From Chloroflexota bacterium (lineage in GTDB: Bacteria; Chloroflexota; UBA6077; FW602-bin22; CADDYW01), in the NCBI GenBank assembly GCA_021324795.1, contig JAJPIK010000016.1, positions 1-42,500 of the forward strand: 42,500 nucleotides of DNA, read 5' to 3'. Position 1 is the stretch's first letter. Every line of letters starts with the position of its first letter. Positions 32,497 to 40,177 of the stretch are shown one piece after another. The notes beneath the pieces are model-generated. The model was given only the letters and a program-made list of their open reading frames with translations, searched no databases and was not told where the DNA came from. The position numbers and the translations under genes are program-made.

Positions 32497-34848
32497 CTAC
32501 TGCGACGGAAGCTCTTGGATGAGGCGCCAGACGCGTTCGGGACGAAACGGGATGTCAGCGTGACGAATGCCCAATGCGTTGATCACGGCGTTTGCGACGG
32601 CCGGGGTCGAGCCAATTGTGCCGGCCTCACCAACTCCCTTCGCGCCCAGTGGATTGACCGGCGTAGGAGTGACAGTGTGATCGAGCTCGAACGAGGGGAG
32701 ATCCTCGGCCACCGGAACGGCGTAGTCCATCAGGCTACCTGTCATGAGCTGACCGGTCTCGGTATCATAGATGACTTCCTCGTGGAGTGCCTGAGCGACA
32801 CCCTGGGCAATGCCACCATGGACCTGGCCGTGGACGAGCAACGGGCTAATGATCCGACCGCAATCATCAACCGCGACGTGGCGGAGAATCTTGACTTTGC
32901 CAGTGCCACGGTCGATCTCGACCATGCAGACGTGGACGCCGTGCGGATAGGTGTAGTTCGAGGGTTCGAAGAACGATTGCGCCGAGAGACCAGGCTCCAT
33001 GTCGGAGGGGAGCTTGCGCGGATCGAAGGCCGCAGCGGCAATCTCGACCATCGTGACGCCTCGCTCCGGGACGCCTTTCACCGACCAGCGCCCATTTTCG
33101 ATGACGATGTCGTCCGGTGAGCACTCGAGGAGGTGCGCGGCAATCTTCTTTGCCTTATCACGTACGCGGTTGACGCTCATCACGAGTGCGCCACCGCCAA
33201 CAGCCAGACCACGACTGCCGTAGGTACCAACACCATACGGTACCTTAGCGGTATCGCCATGGAGGACTTGGATGTCGTCGAGTGGCACGCCGAGCTCGTC
33301 GGCGACAATCTGGGCGAAGGTCGTCTCCTGGCCCTGGCCGTGGGGTGAGATGCCGGCGAGGACAGTGACTTTTCCGGTTTTCTCCACCTGGACGACTGCG
33401 GCCTCCCAACCCATGCCGCCCATATCGGCGCCCATGCCTGGCTTCGATGGTCCCATGCCGCAGATCTCGACGTAGGTCGAAATACCGATACCGACTAATC
33501 TTCCCTTCGCTCGCAGGTCTGCCTGCTCACGCTTGAAGCCGGCGTAATCGGCGATCTGCAGGGCCTTTTCAAGAGTTGGGAAGTAATCGCCACTGTCGTA
33601 GACGAGCCCCGTGACGGCCCTGTAGGGGAAGACGTTGGCGGGAAGCAAGTTCTTGCGGCGGACGTCAACCGGATCGAGCTTTAGATCATAGGCGATCACG
33701 TCCATGATCCGCTCGAGCATGAACGTTGCTTCCGGGCGACCCGCACCGCGGTACGCCCCGGTCGGAACCTTATTGGTGAAAATGCCCCGGATTTCGACGT
33801 CAAGATTTTCGATCGCGTAAGGCCCTGAAGCGATCACCGCGGTGAGCGTCGGGACAACTGCGGTGTTCTGCTGATAATATGCGCCCAGATCCGCGAGAAT
33901 GCGGGCACGCAAGCCAAGCTCCGTGCCGTCCTTCTTGACCGCGGCCTCGACGTACTGGACCTGATCGCGACCATGGACCATCGCCGCCATATCGTCGCGG
34001 CGGTCGGCAGTCCAGCGGACCGGGCGGTGAAGGCGGTAGGCGAACGTCGCAGCGAGCAGATCCTCTGGATAGAGCTCGATCTTCGCGCCGAAGCCGCCGC
34101 CGACTTCCGGCGCGATCGCGCGGACCCGGTTCTCCGGAATCTGGAGAATCTGAGCAAGGTGCGTGCGGAGCTGATGCGGGTTCTGGGTAGATGACCAGAC
34201 AGTCAGCTCGCCCGGATTGCCACGATACTCCGCCGCGACACAGCGTGGCTCCATCGGCATTGGGACCAGCCGCTGGTTGACGATCCGCACCGATACGATC
34301 TGGTCGGCATCGCGGAATGCCTTGTCAATGTCGCCGCCTTTCTTCGTGCTGATGTAGGCGACGTTGTCCTCGAACTCCTGATAGACCTTTGGTGCACCCG
34401 GCTTGGCCGCGGCCTCGAGGTCGATAGCGGCGGGGAGTGGCTCATAGGCGACGTTGATCAGTTCGAGGGCGTCCCGCGCCGCCTCGCGGCTCTCGGCGAC
34501 AACCGCAGCGACCGGATCGCCGACGAAGCGAACATAGTCGGTCGCCAGTGGCCAGCGGCGCTGCTGGCGACAGCCGTCGACGCTACCACCATCGGGTAAC
34601 TGGCCGCAAAACTCTTTGACGTTTGCGCTCGTGACGATGGCGACAACACCGGGGGCCTTTTCTGCGGCGGAAGTGTCAATCGAGCCGATCCGGGCATTGG
34701 CGTGTGGGCTGCGTAATATCGCCATGTGGAGTGCGCCGACGAGGGGAACATCGTCGACGTAGGTTGCCTGGCCGGTAATCAATCGAGGATCTTCGCGTCG
34801 TCGGACGCGCTCGCCGACAAACTTGGGGACCTGTGGAGTAACAGCCAC
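32497..34848 (-). CDS. Molybdenum hydroxylase large subunit (xanthine dehydrogenase family, form II CoxL-like)
   Basis: A 783-residue molybdopterin cytosine dinucleotide-type catalytic subunit. The loop GGGFGAK (250-256) and the catalytic Glu in GVGEAG (E741) are present. The active-site loop reads AYRGAGR (365-371), the form II signature, instead of the AYxCSFR of true CO dehydrogenase. It probably hydroxylates an aldehyde or heterocycle rather than CO. The FAD (CoxM) and 2Fe-2S (CoxS) subunits that normally pass on the electrons are not adjacent. GTG start at 34848 with GGAGGA about nine bases upstream. It follows the VOC gene by 73 nt and may be the last gene of the third importer operon, with its own promoter. 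Confidence 0.9.
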   Translation of the reverse strand: MAVTPQVPKFVGERVRRREDPRLITGQATYVDDVPLVGALHMAILRSPHANARIGSIDTSAAEKAPGVVAIVTSANVKEFCGQLPDGGSVDGCRQQRRWPLATDYVRFVGDPVAAVVAESREAARDALELINVAYEPLPAAIDLEAAAKPGAPKVYQEFEDNVAYISTKKGGDIDKAFRDADQIVSVRIVNQRLVPMPMEPRCVAAEYRGNPGELTVWSSTQNPHQLRTHLAQILQIPENRVRAIAPEVGGGFGAKIELYPEDLLAATFAYRLHRPVRWTADRRDDMAAMVHGRDQVQYVEAAVKKDGTELGLRARILADLGAYYQQNTAVVPTLTAVIASGPYAIENLDVEIRGIFTNKVPTGAYRGAGRPEATFMLERIMDVIAYDLKLDPVDVRRKNLLPANVFPYRAVTGLVYDSGDYFPTLEKALQIADYAGFKREQADLRAKGRLVGIGISTYVEICGMGPSKPGMGADMGGMGWEAAVVQVEKTGKVTVLAGISPHGQGQETTFAQIVADELGVPLDDIQVLHGDTAKVPYGVGTYGSRGLAVGGGALVMSVNRVRDKAKKIAAHLLECSPDDIVIENGRWSVKGVPERGVTMVEIAAAAFDPRKLPSDMEPGLSAQSFFEPSNYTYPHGVHVCMVEIDRGTGKVKILRHVAVDDCGRIISPLLVHGQVHGGIAQGVAQALHEEVIYDTETGQLMTGSLMDYAVPVAEDLPSFELDHTVTPTPVNPLGAKGVGEAGTIGSTPAVANAVINALGIRHADIPFRPERVWRLIQELPSQ

Positions 34849-34884
34849 GGCTCACTTTCCTCCAATCTGAAAGGATCTGACCGT

Positions 34885-34914
34885 ATGGTAGTCCGGGGGA
34901 GGCGATAGAGTCAA
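34885..34914 (-). promoter_or_regulatory. Possible promoter of the CoxL-like gene
   Basis: On the minus strand: TTGACT (34914-34909), an 18-bp spacer and TACCAT (34890-34885), in the 73-bp gap after the VOC gene. It gives a leader of about 30 nt to GTG 34848. The -35 box is good and the -10 box weak. Confidence 0.45.
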
Positions 34915-34921
34915 TTCCCGA

Positions 34922-35320
34922 TCACCAGTCCGTGTCCCGCTGGATGACCTCGATCTCGAGGTAGTCCGGGTCATAGAAGAACATCAGGCGACCGATGCCC
35001 GAGCCAGCGACACGTGGCAGGGTGCGAAACTTCACGCCCGCCTCCTGGAGGCGGACTGCCATACCGTCGAGGTCATCGGTCTTGAAGGCGATGTGGCGAA
35101 TGCCAGCCTCTGGTCCAAGCTTCGGTGGCTCACTGGGGCGCACGACGCCAGGATAGCCGAGCAGCTCGATCTGGCCGCCGTTGCAGCGCAAATAAGTGAT
35201 CTGGCCACCGTTCGGCATCGGATAGGAGGTAACTACTTCGAAGCCTAGGAGCTCGGTATAAAACGTGGTCGATTCCTCGAGGTTGCTAACAAAGAGCGCG
35301 GCGTGATTGAACGTAAACAT
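34922..35320 (-). CDS. VOC (glyoxalase/bleomycin resistance) family protein
   Basis: A 132-residue single-domain protein with two beta-alpha-beta-beta-beta modules. The four family metal-ligand positions are filled: H6 (FNHAALFV), E52 (GGQIELLG), H76 (GIRHIAFKT) and E122 or E124 (YLEIEV). It could be a glyoxalase I-like lyase, an epimerase of the methylmalonyl-CoA type, or a dioxygenase; the sequence does not decide. AAGGA lies nine bases before the ATG. It starts six bases after the permease stop, so it is part of the third importer operon and probably acts on the imported compound or a toxic aldehyde from it. Confidence 0.88.
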   Translation of the reverse strand: MFTFNHAALFVSNLEESTTFYTELLGFEVVTSYPMPNGGQITYLRCNGGQIELLGYPGVVRPSEPPKLGPEAGIRHIAFKTDDLDGMAVRLQEAGVKFRTLPRVAGSGIGRLMFFYDPDYLEIEVIQRDTDW

Positions 35321-35326
35321 TCTCTA

Positions 35327-36166
35327 CTATCCTTTCAGAGCGCCCGCAGTGAGGCCGCTGATGAATTGCTGCTGCAGGAACACGAACAGTAGAATGATTG
35401 GAAGGACCGCGGCAGTAGCGCCTGCGAGCAATGCTCCCCAGTCGATGCCGACGTCAGTGATGCTCAAGTAGATTGCAACGGGCAAGGTGCGCATACTTGC
35501 CGAAGTGGTCATCGTCACGGCAACCAGAAACTCGTTCCAGCTACTCACAAAGGCAAAGAGCGCTGCCGCCGCGAGACCGGGCTGGGCAAGCGGCAGGATA
35601 ACCTGGAACAAGCTGCTCCAGCGGGTGCAGCCGTCCACCATTGCTGCCTGTTCGATGTCGGCCGGCACGGTCTCGAAGAACGCCTTCAGGATCCAGACCG
35701 CCATTGGCAAGCTTTGGACAGTGTGGAGCAGGATCAAAACCGTGTAGGTGTCAATCAGGTGCAGGTGACTCATAATGATATAGGTCGGCACCAGGTTGAC
35801 AAGTCCCGGCACGAACTGTGGCGCGATGATGCAGAACAAAGCAAGGTTGGAAAACCGAAAACGGACCCGGGCCAGGGCGTAGCCAGACAAGGATGCCAGG
35901 GCGATCGTTAGAAGGACACTGACCACCGCGACTAGAATGCTGTTGCGGAGGCCATCGCTCATCCCCCGGGCCACCGCCCTAGAATAGTTCTCAAAGCTGA
36001 GCGGGTCGGGAATGAAGGCGAAAGGCTGGACGGCGATCTGACGGGGCGTCTTGAGCGAGGTGATTACACCCCAGACGAAAGGAAACACCGCCAGGAAAGA
36101 GAGGGCCAGCAGGAACGCATAGGAAACAGTCGACGTGAAGCCACGCGCGAGGCGCATACTTTCCAT
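35327..36166 (-). CDS. ABC sugar transporter permease (MalG-type)
   Basis: A 279-residue permease with about six helices and the EAA loop IEQAAMVDGCTRWSSLFQVILP. ATG 36166 is chosen: GAGGGGA lies six bases upstream and the codon overlaps the stop of the preceding permease by one base (TGATG), a classic coupling arrangement. A TTG one codon earlier is the only alternative nearby. Confidence 0.92.
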   Translation of the reverse strand: MESMRLARGFTSTVSYAFLLALSFLAVFPFVWGVITSLKTPRQIAVQPFAFIPDPLSFENYSRAVARGMSDGLRNSILVAVVSVLLTIALASLSGYALARVRFRFSNLALFCIIAPQFVPGLVNLVPTYIIMSHLHLIDTYTVLILLHTVQSLPMAVWILKAFFETVPADIEQAAMVDGCTRWSSLFQVILPLAQPGLAAAALFAFVSSWNEFLVAVTMTTSASMRTLPVAIYLSITDVGIDWGALLAGATAAVLPIILLFVFLQQQFISGLTAGALKG

Positions 36167-37080
36167 CAATGGTCCCCTCGCTGATGGAGCAAGCCAATGT
36201 AAAGCAAGCTTAGGATGACGTCGAGGCCGAAGATCAGCATGGCGATGGTTGCCCCGATCGCCATGTTGAAGTTCGTGAAGGCTTCCTGAAATAGGCGAAG
36301 CGCCAACACCTCAGTCGCGTTGCCCGGGCCACCGCCGGTCAACACCAGGATCGGAGTCACCAAGCTCACCATGCCCATGCTTTCCATGACCAGCATGATC
36401 AGCATCGGACCGCGAATCAGTGGCAAAGTGATCGACATAAAGCGCTGGACAGTGTGGGCTCCGTCGACCGCGGCGGCTTCATAGAGCTCGCCCGGAACGG
36501 TTTGCAAGCCAGCGAGCAGCAGCACCATGCCGTATGGGCTCGACCGCCAGATGGTGAGCACGACCAACGTCACGAGTGCGTTATGTGGTTCACTCAGAAA
36601 GCTAATCGGCTCGAGGCCGAGACCACGGAGCATTGAGTTCGCGATTCCAAGGTCGAAATCGAGCATCCATTTGATGACCAAGGTGGAAACAACCTGGGTC
36701 GTGACCCAGGGAATCAACACGGCAGTCCGAAAGATCGGTCGGGCGACGATCTTCTGATTGAGGATCAGCGCCAGGCAGAAGGCAACGATGACATAGCCAA
36801 CCAAAGAGGCGCCGACGAACTTCAGAGTGACGACGAAGTTGATCAACGTATCCGGATCGCTCAGAATGTCGATGTAGTTCTGCAGACCGACGAAGTGGGT
36901 GATCGAGATGTAATCGACCTCGGACAGACTCATAATCAGCGCGTACACCGCGGGAAAGACGGTAAACGCGATGATCAGAATCAGCGTCGGCGCGATGAGA
37001 ATGTAGGGGAAAAGGTCGATTCGGGCTCGGGCGACCACTTTGGGAGCGGTCGCCCGAGTCGCGAGTGAAGTCACTTGCAT
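36166..37080 (-). CDS. ABC sugar transporter permease (MalF-type)
   Basis: A 304-residue permease with about six helices (LFPYILIAPTLILIIAF for the first) and the EAA loop LYEAAAVDGAHTVQRFMSITLP. It starts six bases after the binding-protein stop with no clear ribosome site of its own, so translation is probably coupled. It pairs with the downstream permease. Confidence 0.92.
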   Translation of the reverse strand: MQVTSLATRATAPKVVARARIDLFPYILIAPTLILIIAFTVFPAVYALIMSLSEVDYISITHFVGLQNYIDILSDPDTLINFVVTLKFVGASLVGYVIVAFCLALILNQKIVARPIFRTAVLIPWVTTQVVSTLVIKWMLDFDLGIANSMLRGLGLEPISFLSEPHNALVTLVVLTIWRSSPYGMVLLLAGLQTVPGELYEAAAVDGAHTVQRFMSITLPLIRGPMLIMLVMESMGMVSLVTPILVLTGGGPGNATEVLALRLFQEAFTNFNMAIGATIAMLIFGLDVILSLLYIGLLHQRGDH

Positions 37081-37086
37081 TACGGG

Positions 37087-38667
37087 CTACTTTGCCGCCG
37101 CCTCGGCCTTGTCGTAGCGAGCAGCCGAGGCTTTGCAGGCATCGGCAACTGACATGTGGTTGACGACGATATCCTGGAAGCACTGGGCAAGCTCGGTCGC
37201 CGGAGTAATTTTCGAACGGCTGCGGGAAGCCACGAACGTGCCTTGGGCTGCGGCGTTCAGGTAATCCTTGAAATACTGGTAATCCGGCCCCTGGAAGATC
37301 GGCAGCTTTAAGGTAGTCAATCGCGAAGGCAGTACGCCGCCAACCGTACCCATCAATGCATCGGCCTCCGGCGAGAGATAGTAGTCGATCCAGGCCCAAG
37401 CCTGATCCTTGACGTTCGTCTTACTGGACATCCCGAAGGTCCAGGCACCACTCAAGATCGGACTCGGCTTGGTACCATCAAAGGATGGCCAGGCACGGAA
37501 ACCGAGGTACTGCTTAGCATTCCAGACCGATTTGTCGACAAAATCCTTGTGTTGTTGGCTGGCAATCCAGGTCCAGGCCGAATGACCTTGCTGAAACACC
37601 TGGTCAGAAGCCGCGCGCTCACGGGTGATGTCGTCGACCGGTTCGACGCCGTATTTGACGACCAGATCGGTCCAGACCGTCATCGCTTTGATGCCGACGT
37701 CGGTTGCCCAATTCGCTTTGACGTCTTGGGTGAGCAACGGCTGTCCGAGCCCGAGCATGGTTGCTTCCAATTGGGAATCGAAGTCGTTTGCCGACTTCTG
37801 GCGTGCGTCGGTAAATCCCCAGACCGCGACGTTCTTTGGATCGAACCCGGATTCGCCCGGATGCTTCCCATTCTTGTCGACAGCCAGCTTTTGGAGTGCC
37901 TGACTCCATTTGTCCCAGGTATTCAGATCCTCGGCTTTGATGCCCGCCTGCTGCATCAAGTCCTCGCGATAATGCAAGCCAGACACGTTTCCGAAGGTGT
38001 AGACGAGATACCGCTTATCGCCGACGACGCCAGCATTCCAGCCGACCTTGTTATAGAAGTCATTGACTTCGCTTTGCGGCCACTTGCTGATCCACTGGTT
38101 CAGGTCCATCAGACCGCCCTGACCGATGATGCGCTGGACAAAGTCGTCGCGGACCCAGCTAATGTCTGGCGCATTACCCGCGGCGAATGCCGCCATGTAT
38201 TGGGGGCCAAGCTGAGCAAAGGGAATAACCTGGAACTTGACGGTAAGCTTAGGATTTTTCTCGAGAAAGTTTGCATTAATCTGCTTCATCGCGGCACCGC
38301 GCGAATCGCTGCCACCGATCGCATCGACGAATGTCAGGATATTCAGCGTACCAGAAAGGTTCGCGGCTGGCGTATCGGCAGCGGCTGGCACGACCGTTGT
38401 TCCGGCCGCCGTGGTCGTTGCCGCGGCAGCAGGAGCAGTCGTTGGCGCCACGGCAATGGTCTGAACGGCAATCGGTTGAGCGGGCGCCGCGGTTGGCGCG
38501 CTTGGCTGGGTCGGGGCACTGTTCGCGGCGGGAGCCGTAGTTGGGCTAGCAGCCGGGGCCGATGAGCACCCGGCCGCGACGAGAACAAAGCCGACGCCGC
38601 CGATGCCAAGGGTGCCGAGCACGCTTCGCCGCGAGACACGTAACGGACGGGTCGCCTGACTTGTCAT
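37087..38667 (-). CDS. ABC sugar transporter substrate-binding lipoprotein (CUT1 family)
   Basis: A 526-residue solute-binding protein, first gene of the third importer operon. The leader has a twin-arginine motif (SRRSVLGTLG, R13-R14) and a lipobox ending AAGC, giving lipidation at C34. A long linker rich in Ala, Pro and Thr extends to about residue 105. The binding domain follows (GTLNILTFVDAIGGSDSRG onward, with PDISWVRDDF). GGAGG lies seven bases before ATG 38667; a TTG one codon earlier is less likely. The leader carries a REP-like repeat (38686-38717) and a palindrome (38735-38750). Operon order: binding protein, two permeases, VOC protein, CoxL-like subunit. Confidence 0.92.
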   Translation of the reverse strand: MTSQATRPLRVSRRSVLGTLGIGGVGFVLVAAGCSSAPAASPTTAPAANSAPTQPSAPTAAPAQPIAVQTIAVAPTTAPAAAATTTAAGTTVVPAAADTPAANLSGTLNILTFVDAIGGSDSRGAAMKQINANFLEKNPKLTVKFQVIPFAQLGPQYMAAFAAGNAPDISWVRDDFVQRIIGQGGLMDLNQWISKWPQSEVNDFYNKVGWNAGVVGDKRYLVYTFGNVSGLHYREDLMQQAGIKAEDLNTWDKWSQALQKLAVDKNGKHPGESGFDPKNVAVWGFTDARQKSANDFDSQLEATMLGLGQPLLTQDVKANWATDVGIKAMTVWTDLVVKYGVEPVDDITRERAASDQVFQQGHSAWTWIASQQHKDFVDKSVWNAKQYLGFRAWPSFDGTKPSPILSGAWTFGMSSKTNVKDQAWAWIDYYLSPEADALMGTVGGVLPSRLTTLKLPIFQGPDYQYFKDYLNAAAQGTFVASRSRSKITPATELAQCFQDIVVNHMSVADACKASAARYDKAEAAAK

Positions 38668-38685
38668 CAAACTACCTCCAGCGAA

Positions 38686-38717
38686 ATTCCCTCACCCTCT
38701 CGGAGAGGACTAGGATG
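38686..38717 (-). repeat. 32-bp REP-like hairpin repeat, copy 2
   Basis: Minus-strand copy of the element at 6165-6196, identical at 27 of 32 positions. Its core, CCTCTC-G-GAGAGG on the plus strand (38696-38708), is a perfect 6-bp palindrome. It ends 18 bases before the binding-protein ATG at 38667, again in the leader of an ABC gene and in the same orientation relative to that gene. Confidence 0.6.
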
Positions 38718-38734
38718 AAGGCTGTCCACTGATT

Positions 38735-38750
38735 TCATCAGATGTGATGA
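38735..38750 (-). promoter_or_regulatory. Short palindrome upstream of the third importer; candidate operator
   Basis: TCATCA-GATG-TGATGA on the plus strand, 68 bases upstream of ATG 38667. I found no convincing -35/-10 pair on the minus strand here, so a regulator-dependent promoter is possible. Confidence 0.35.
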
Positions 38751-38824
38751 CCAACTGGACTAGGCAGAACTGATCGAACGTAGTCCAATTGTACTGGGGT
38801 TGGGGCACAATCATAGACCTTGCG

Positions 38825-38873
38825 TGCCATGATCTGTCACATTCTGCCATGGTTTACCGTATAATGTGCCATG
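38825..38873 (+). promoter_or_regulatory. Three TGCCATG direct repeats around a TATAAT box
   Basis: TGCCATG occurs at 38825-38831, 38845-38851 and 38867-38873, start-to-start distances 20 and 22 bp, about two helical turns. A consensus -10 box TATAAT lies at 38860-38865; no standard -35 box sits 16-18 bp before it (TGTCAC is 19 bp away). This looks like an activator- or repressor-controlled promoter for the HTH-receiver gene at 38888, and it places the longer start at 38789 upstream of transcription. Confidence 0.5.
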
Positions 38874-38887
38874 CACTGGGAGACAAA

Positions 38888-40177
38888 ATGGACCGAGCGG
38901 CGTTTTTTGAAAGCGTGCACGATGCTCTCCCCCATCTCTATGACTTCGCACACCTAAATGGACATCCTCTCAGTAGTGCGCTTGGCAACAGTTCACCTTT
39001 GCCTCCCCCGGCTTTGCATCAGATCCTGCTGCGAGCGATCGAGCAACTCCGGCCGCCTTCCAGTACGCCGACGAACACGGTGGGATGGCGCCAGCATCGC
39101 TATCTCGAGCGCCGCTACGTCGAAGGGGTGAGTCACGAGCAGATAGCGCGCGAGCTGGAGCTGAGCGTGCGACAGGCGCACCGGGTACGGCTGTCAGCGA
39201 TGGACGCGGTCGCGGCAAGTCTCTGGGAGATGCGCCGTCCTGGCGAAGAACCAGTCAGTGCGGCTGAGCAAGCGGCAGCACGTGCTGTCCGTCCAAATGC
39301 GGAGAATCTCTCCGGTCAGCCCGAAGCTAACTCGGCGCTCGAAGCCGAGCTCGCACGGCTGGCCAATCACCCGGTGGAAGTACCGTCGAACCTGGCGGAC
39401 GAGCTAGCCGGAGCGCTTGCCTTGGTTCGGCCGCTGGCGCTCGGACGCGGTGTCCTCGTCGATGTCGAGGATCCCATGCCGAGCGTGCCACTCGCCGTCG
39501 AGCGCGGCTTGCTCCGCCAGATCTTCGTTCTCCTGTTTGGCCACGCCATTGAACGACAAGGGACCGGACGCCTTTTCGTCGCCGCCGATGTCCTCGATAA
39601 TGCCGTGACCTTTGATGTGGTTTATTTGTTCACCCCGGGACAAACTTTCCCGCTTGAAAATTCGAGAGATCCGCGCTTGGACGCGGCGCGGCGCGTCGTC
39701 GAGGCCCTGCGCGGGTCGCTGGACATGCTACCCATCGACGGTAGCGGCTGCTGCTTGCGCTTGACCGTGCCGCGTGACCACACCTCGACCGTCCTCGTCG
39801 TCGACGACAACCCGGACCTTGCCCACCTCTTCGCCGTCTATTTGAAAGGTACATCCTACCGCGTCGTTCACGCCAAGACCGCCCGTGCTGCCGTGCGGAT
39901 GGCTAGCCAGATGCGACCCGACGTTATCACCCTTGACGTCATGATGCCGTTTCAGGATGGTTGGGAGCTGTTTCGCCATTTGAAAAGCAATCCGGTCACC
40001 GCGACGACGCCGATCGTCGTCTGCTCGATTTTGCCAGAACGAGACGTTGCGCTCGCCATGGGAGCAACCGAATTCTTAGCCAAGCCAGTTAGCGCGGTGG
40101 ATCTGGTGTCTGCCCTTCGTCGGTGCCATCCGGCGGATTCAGCAGCGCATCCAAGCCCGACTTCAAACAGTCCATAG
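38888..40177 (+). CDS. HTH / degenerate GHKL ATPase / receiver regulatory protein
   Basis: A 429-residue protein with an unusual domain order. Residues about 65-112 resemble sigma70 region 4 or a related HTH (YLERRYVEGVSHEQIARELELSVRQAHRV). Residues about 165-297 look like a degenerate histidine-kinase-type ATPase: LLRQIFVLLFGHAIE has H219 where the N-box Asn should be, and GSGCCLRLTVP resembles the last strand, with no clear G-boxes. Residues 300-412 form a complete receiver: D306, D307, phospho-acceptor D350 (TLDVMMP), S380, K399. It may be a phosphorylation-controlled transcription factor. GGGAG lies five bases before ATG 38888, and the -10 box at 38860 excludes an earlier start. Its last 89 bases overlap the hybrid kinase gene on the other strand. 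Confidence 0.8.
   Translation: MDRAAFFESVHDALPHLYDFAHLNGHPLSSALGNSSPLPPPALHQILLRAIEQLRPPSSTPTNTVGWRQHRYLERRYVEGVSHEQIARELELSVRQAHRVRLSAMDAVAASLWEMRRPGEEPVSAAEQAAARAVRPNAENLSGQPEANSALEAELARLANHPVEVPSNLADELAGALALVRPLALGRGVLVDVEDPMPSVPLAVERGLLRQIFVLLFGHAIERQGTGRLFVAADVLDNAVTFDVVYLFTPGQTFPLENSRDPRLDAARRVVEALRGSLDMLPIDGSGCCLRLTVPRDHTSTVLVVDDNPDLAHLFAVYLKGTSYRVVHAKTARAAVRMASQMRPDVITLDVMMPFQDGWELFRHLKSNPVTATTPIVVCSILPERDVALAMGATEFLAKPVSAVDLVSALRRCHPADSAAHPSPTSNSP

Noticed and set aside
32497..34848. Aerobic CO dehydrogenase (CoxL form I)
   Set aside because: The active-site loop is AYRGAGR, not AYxCSFR, and no CoxM/CoxS genes are adjacent.
38789..38887. Longer N-terminus for the HTH-receiver protein
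   Set aside because: It would start upstream of the TATAAT box at 38860; ATG 38888 has a good Shine-Dalgarno sequence.
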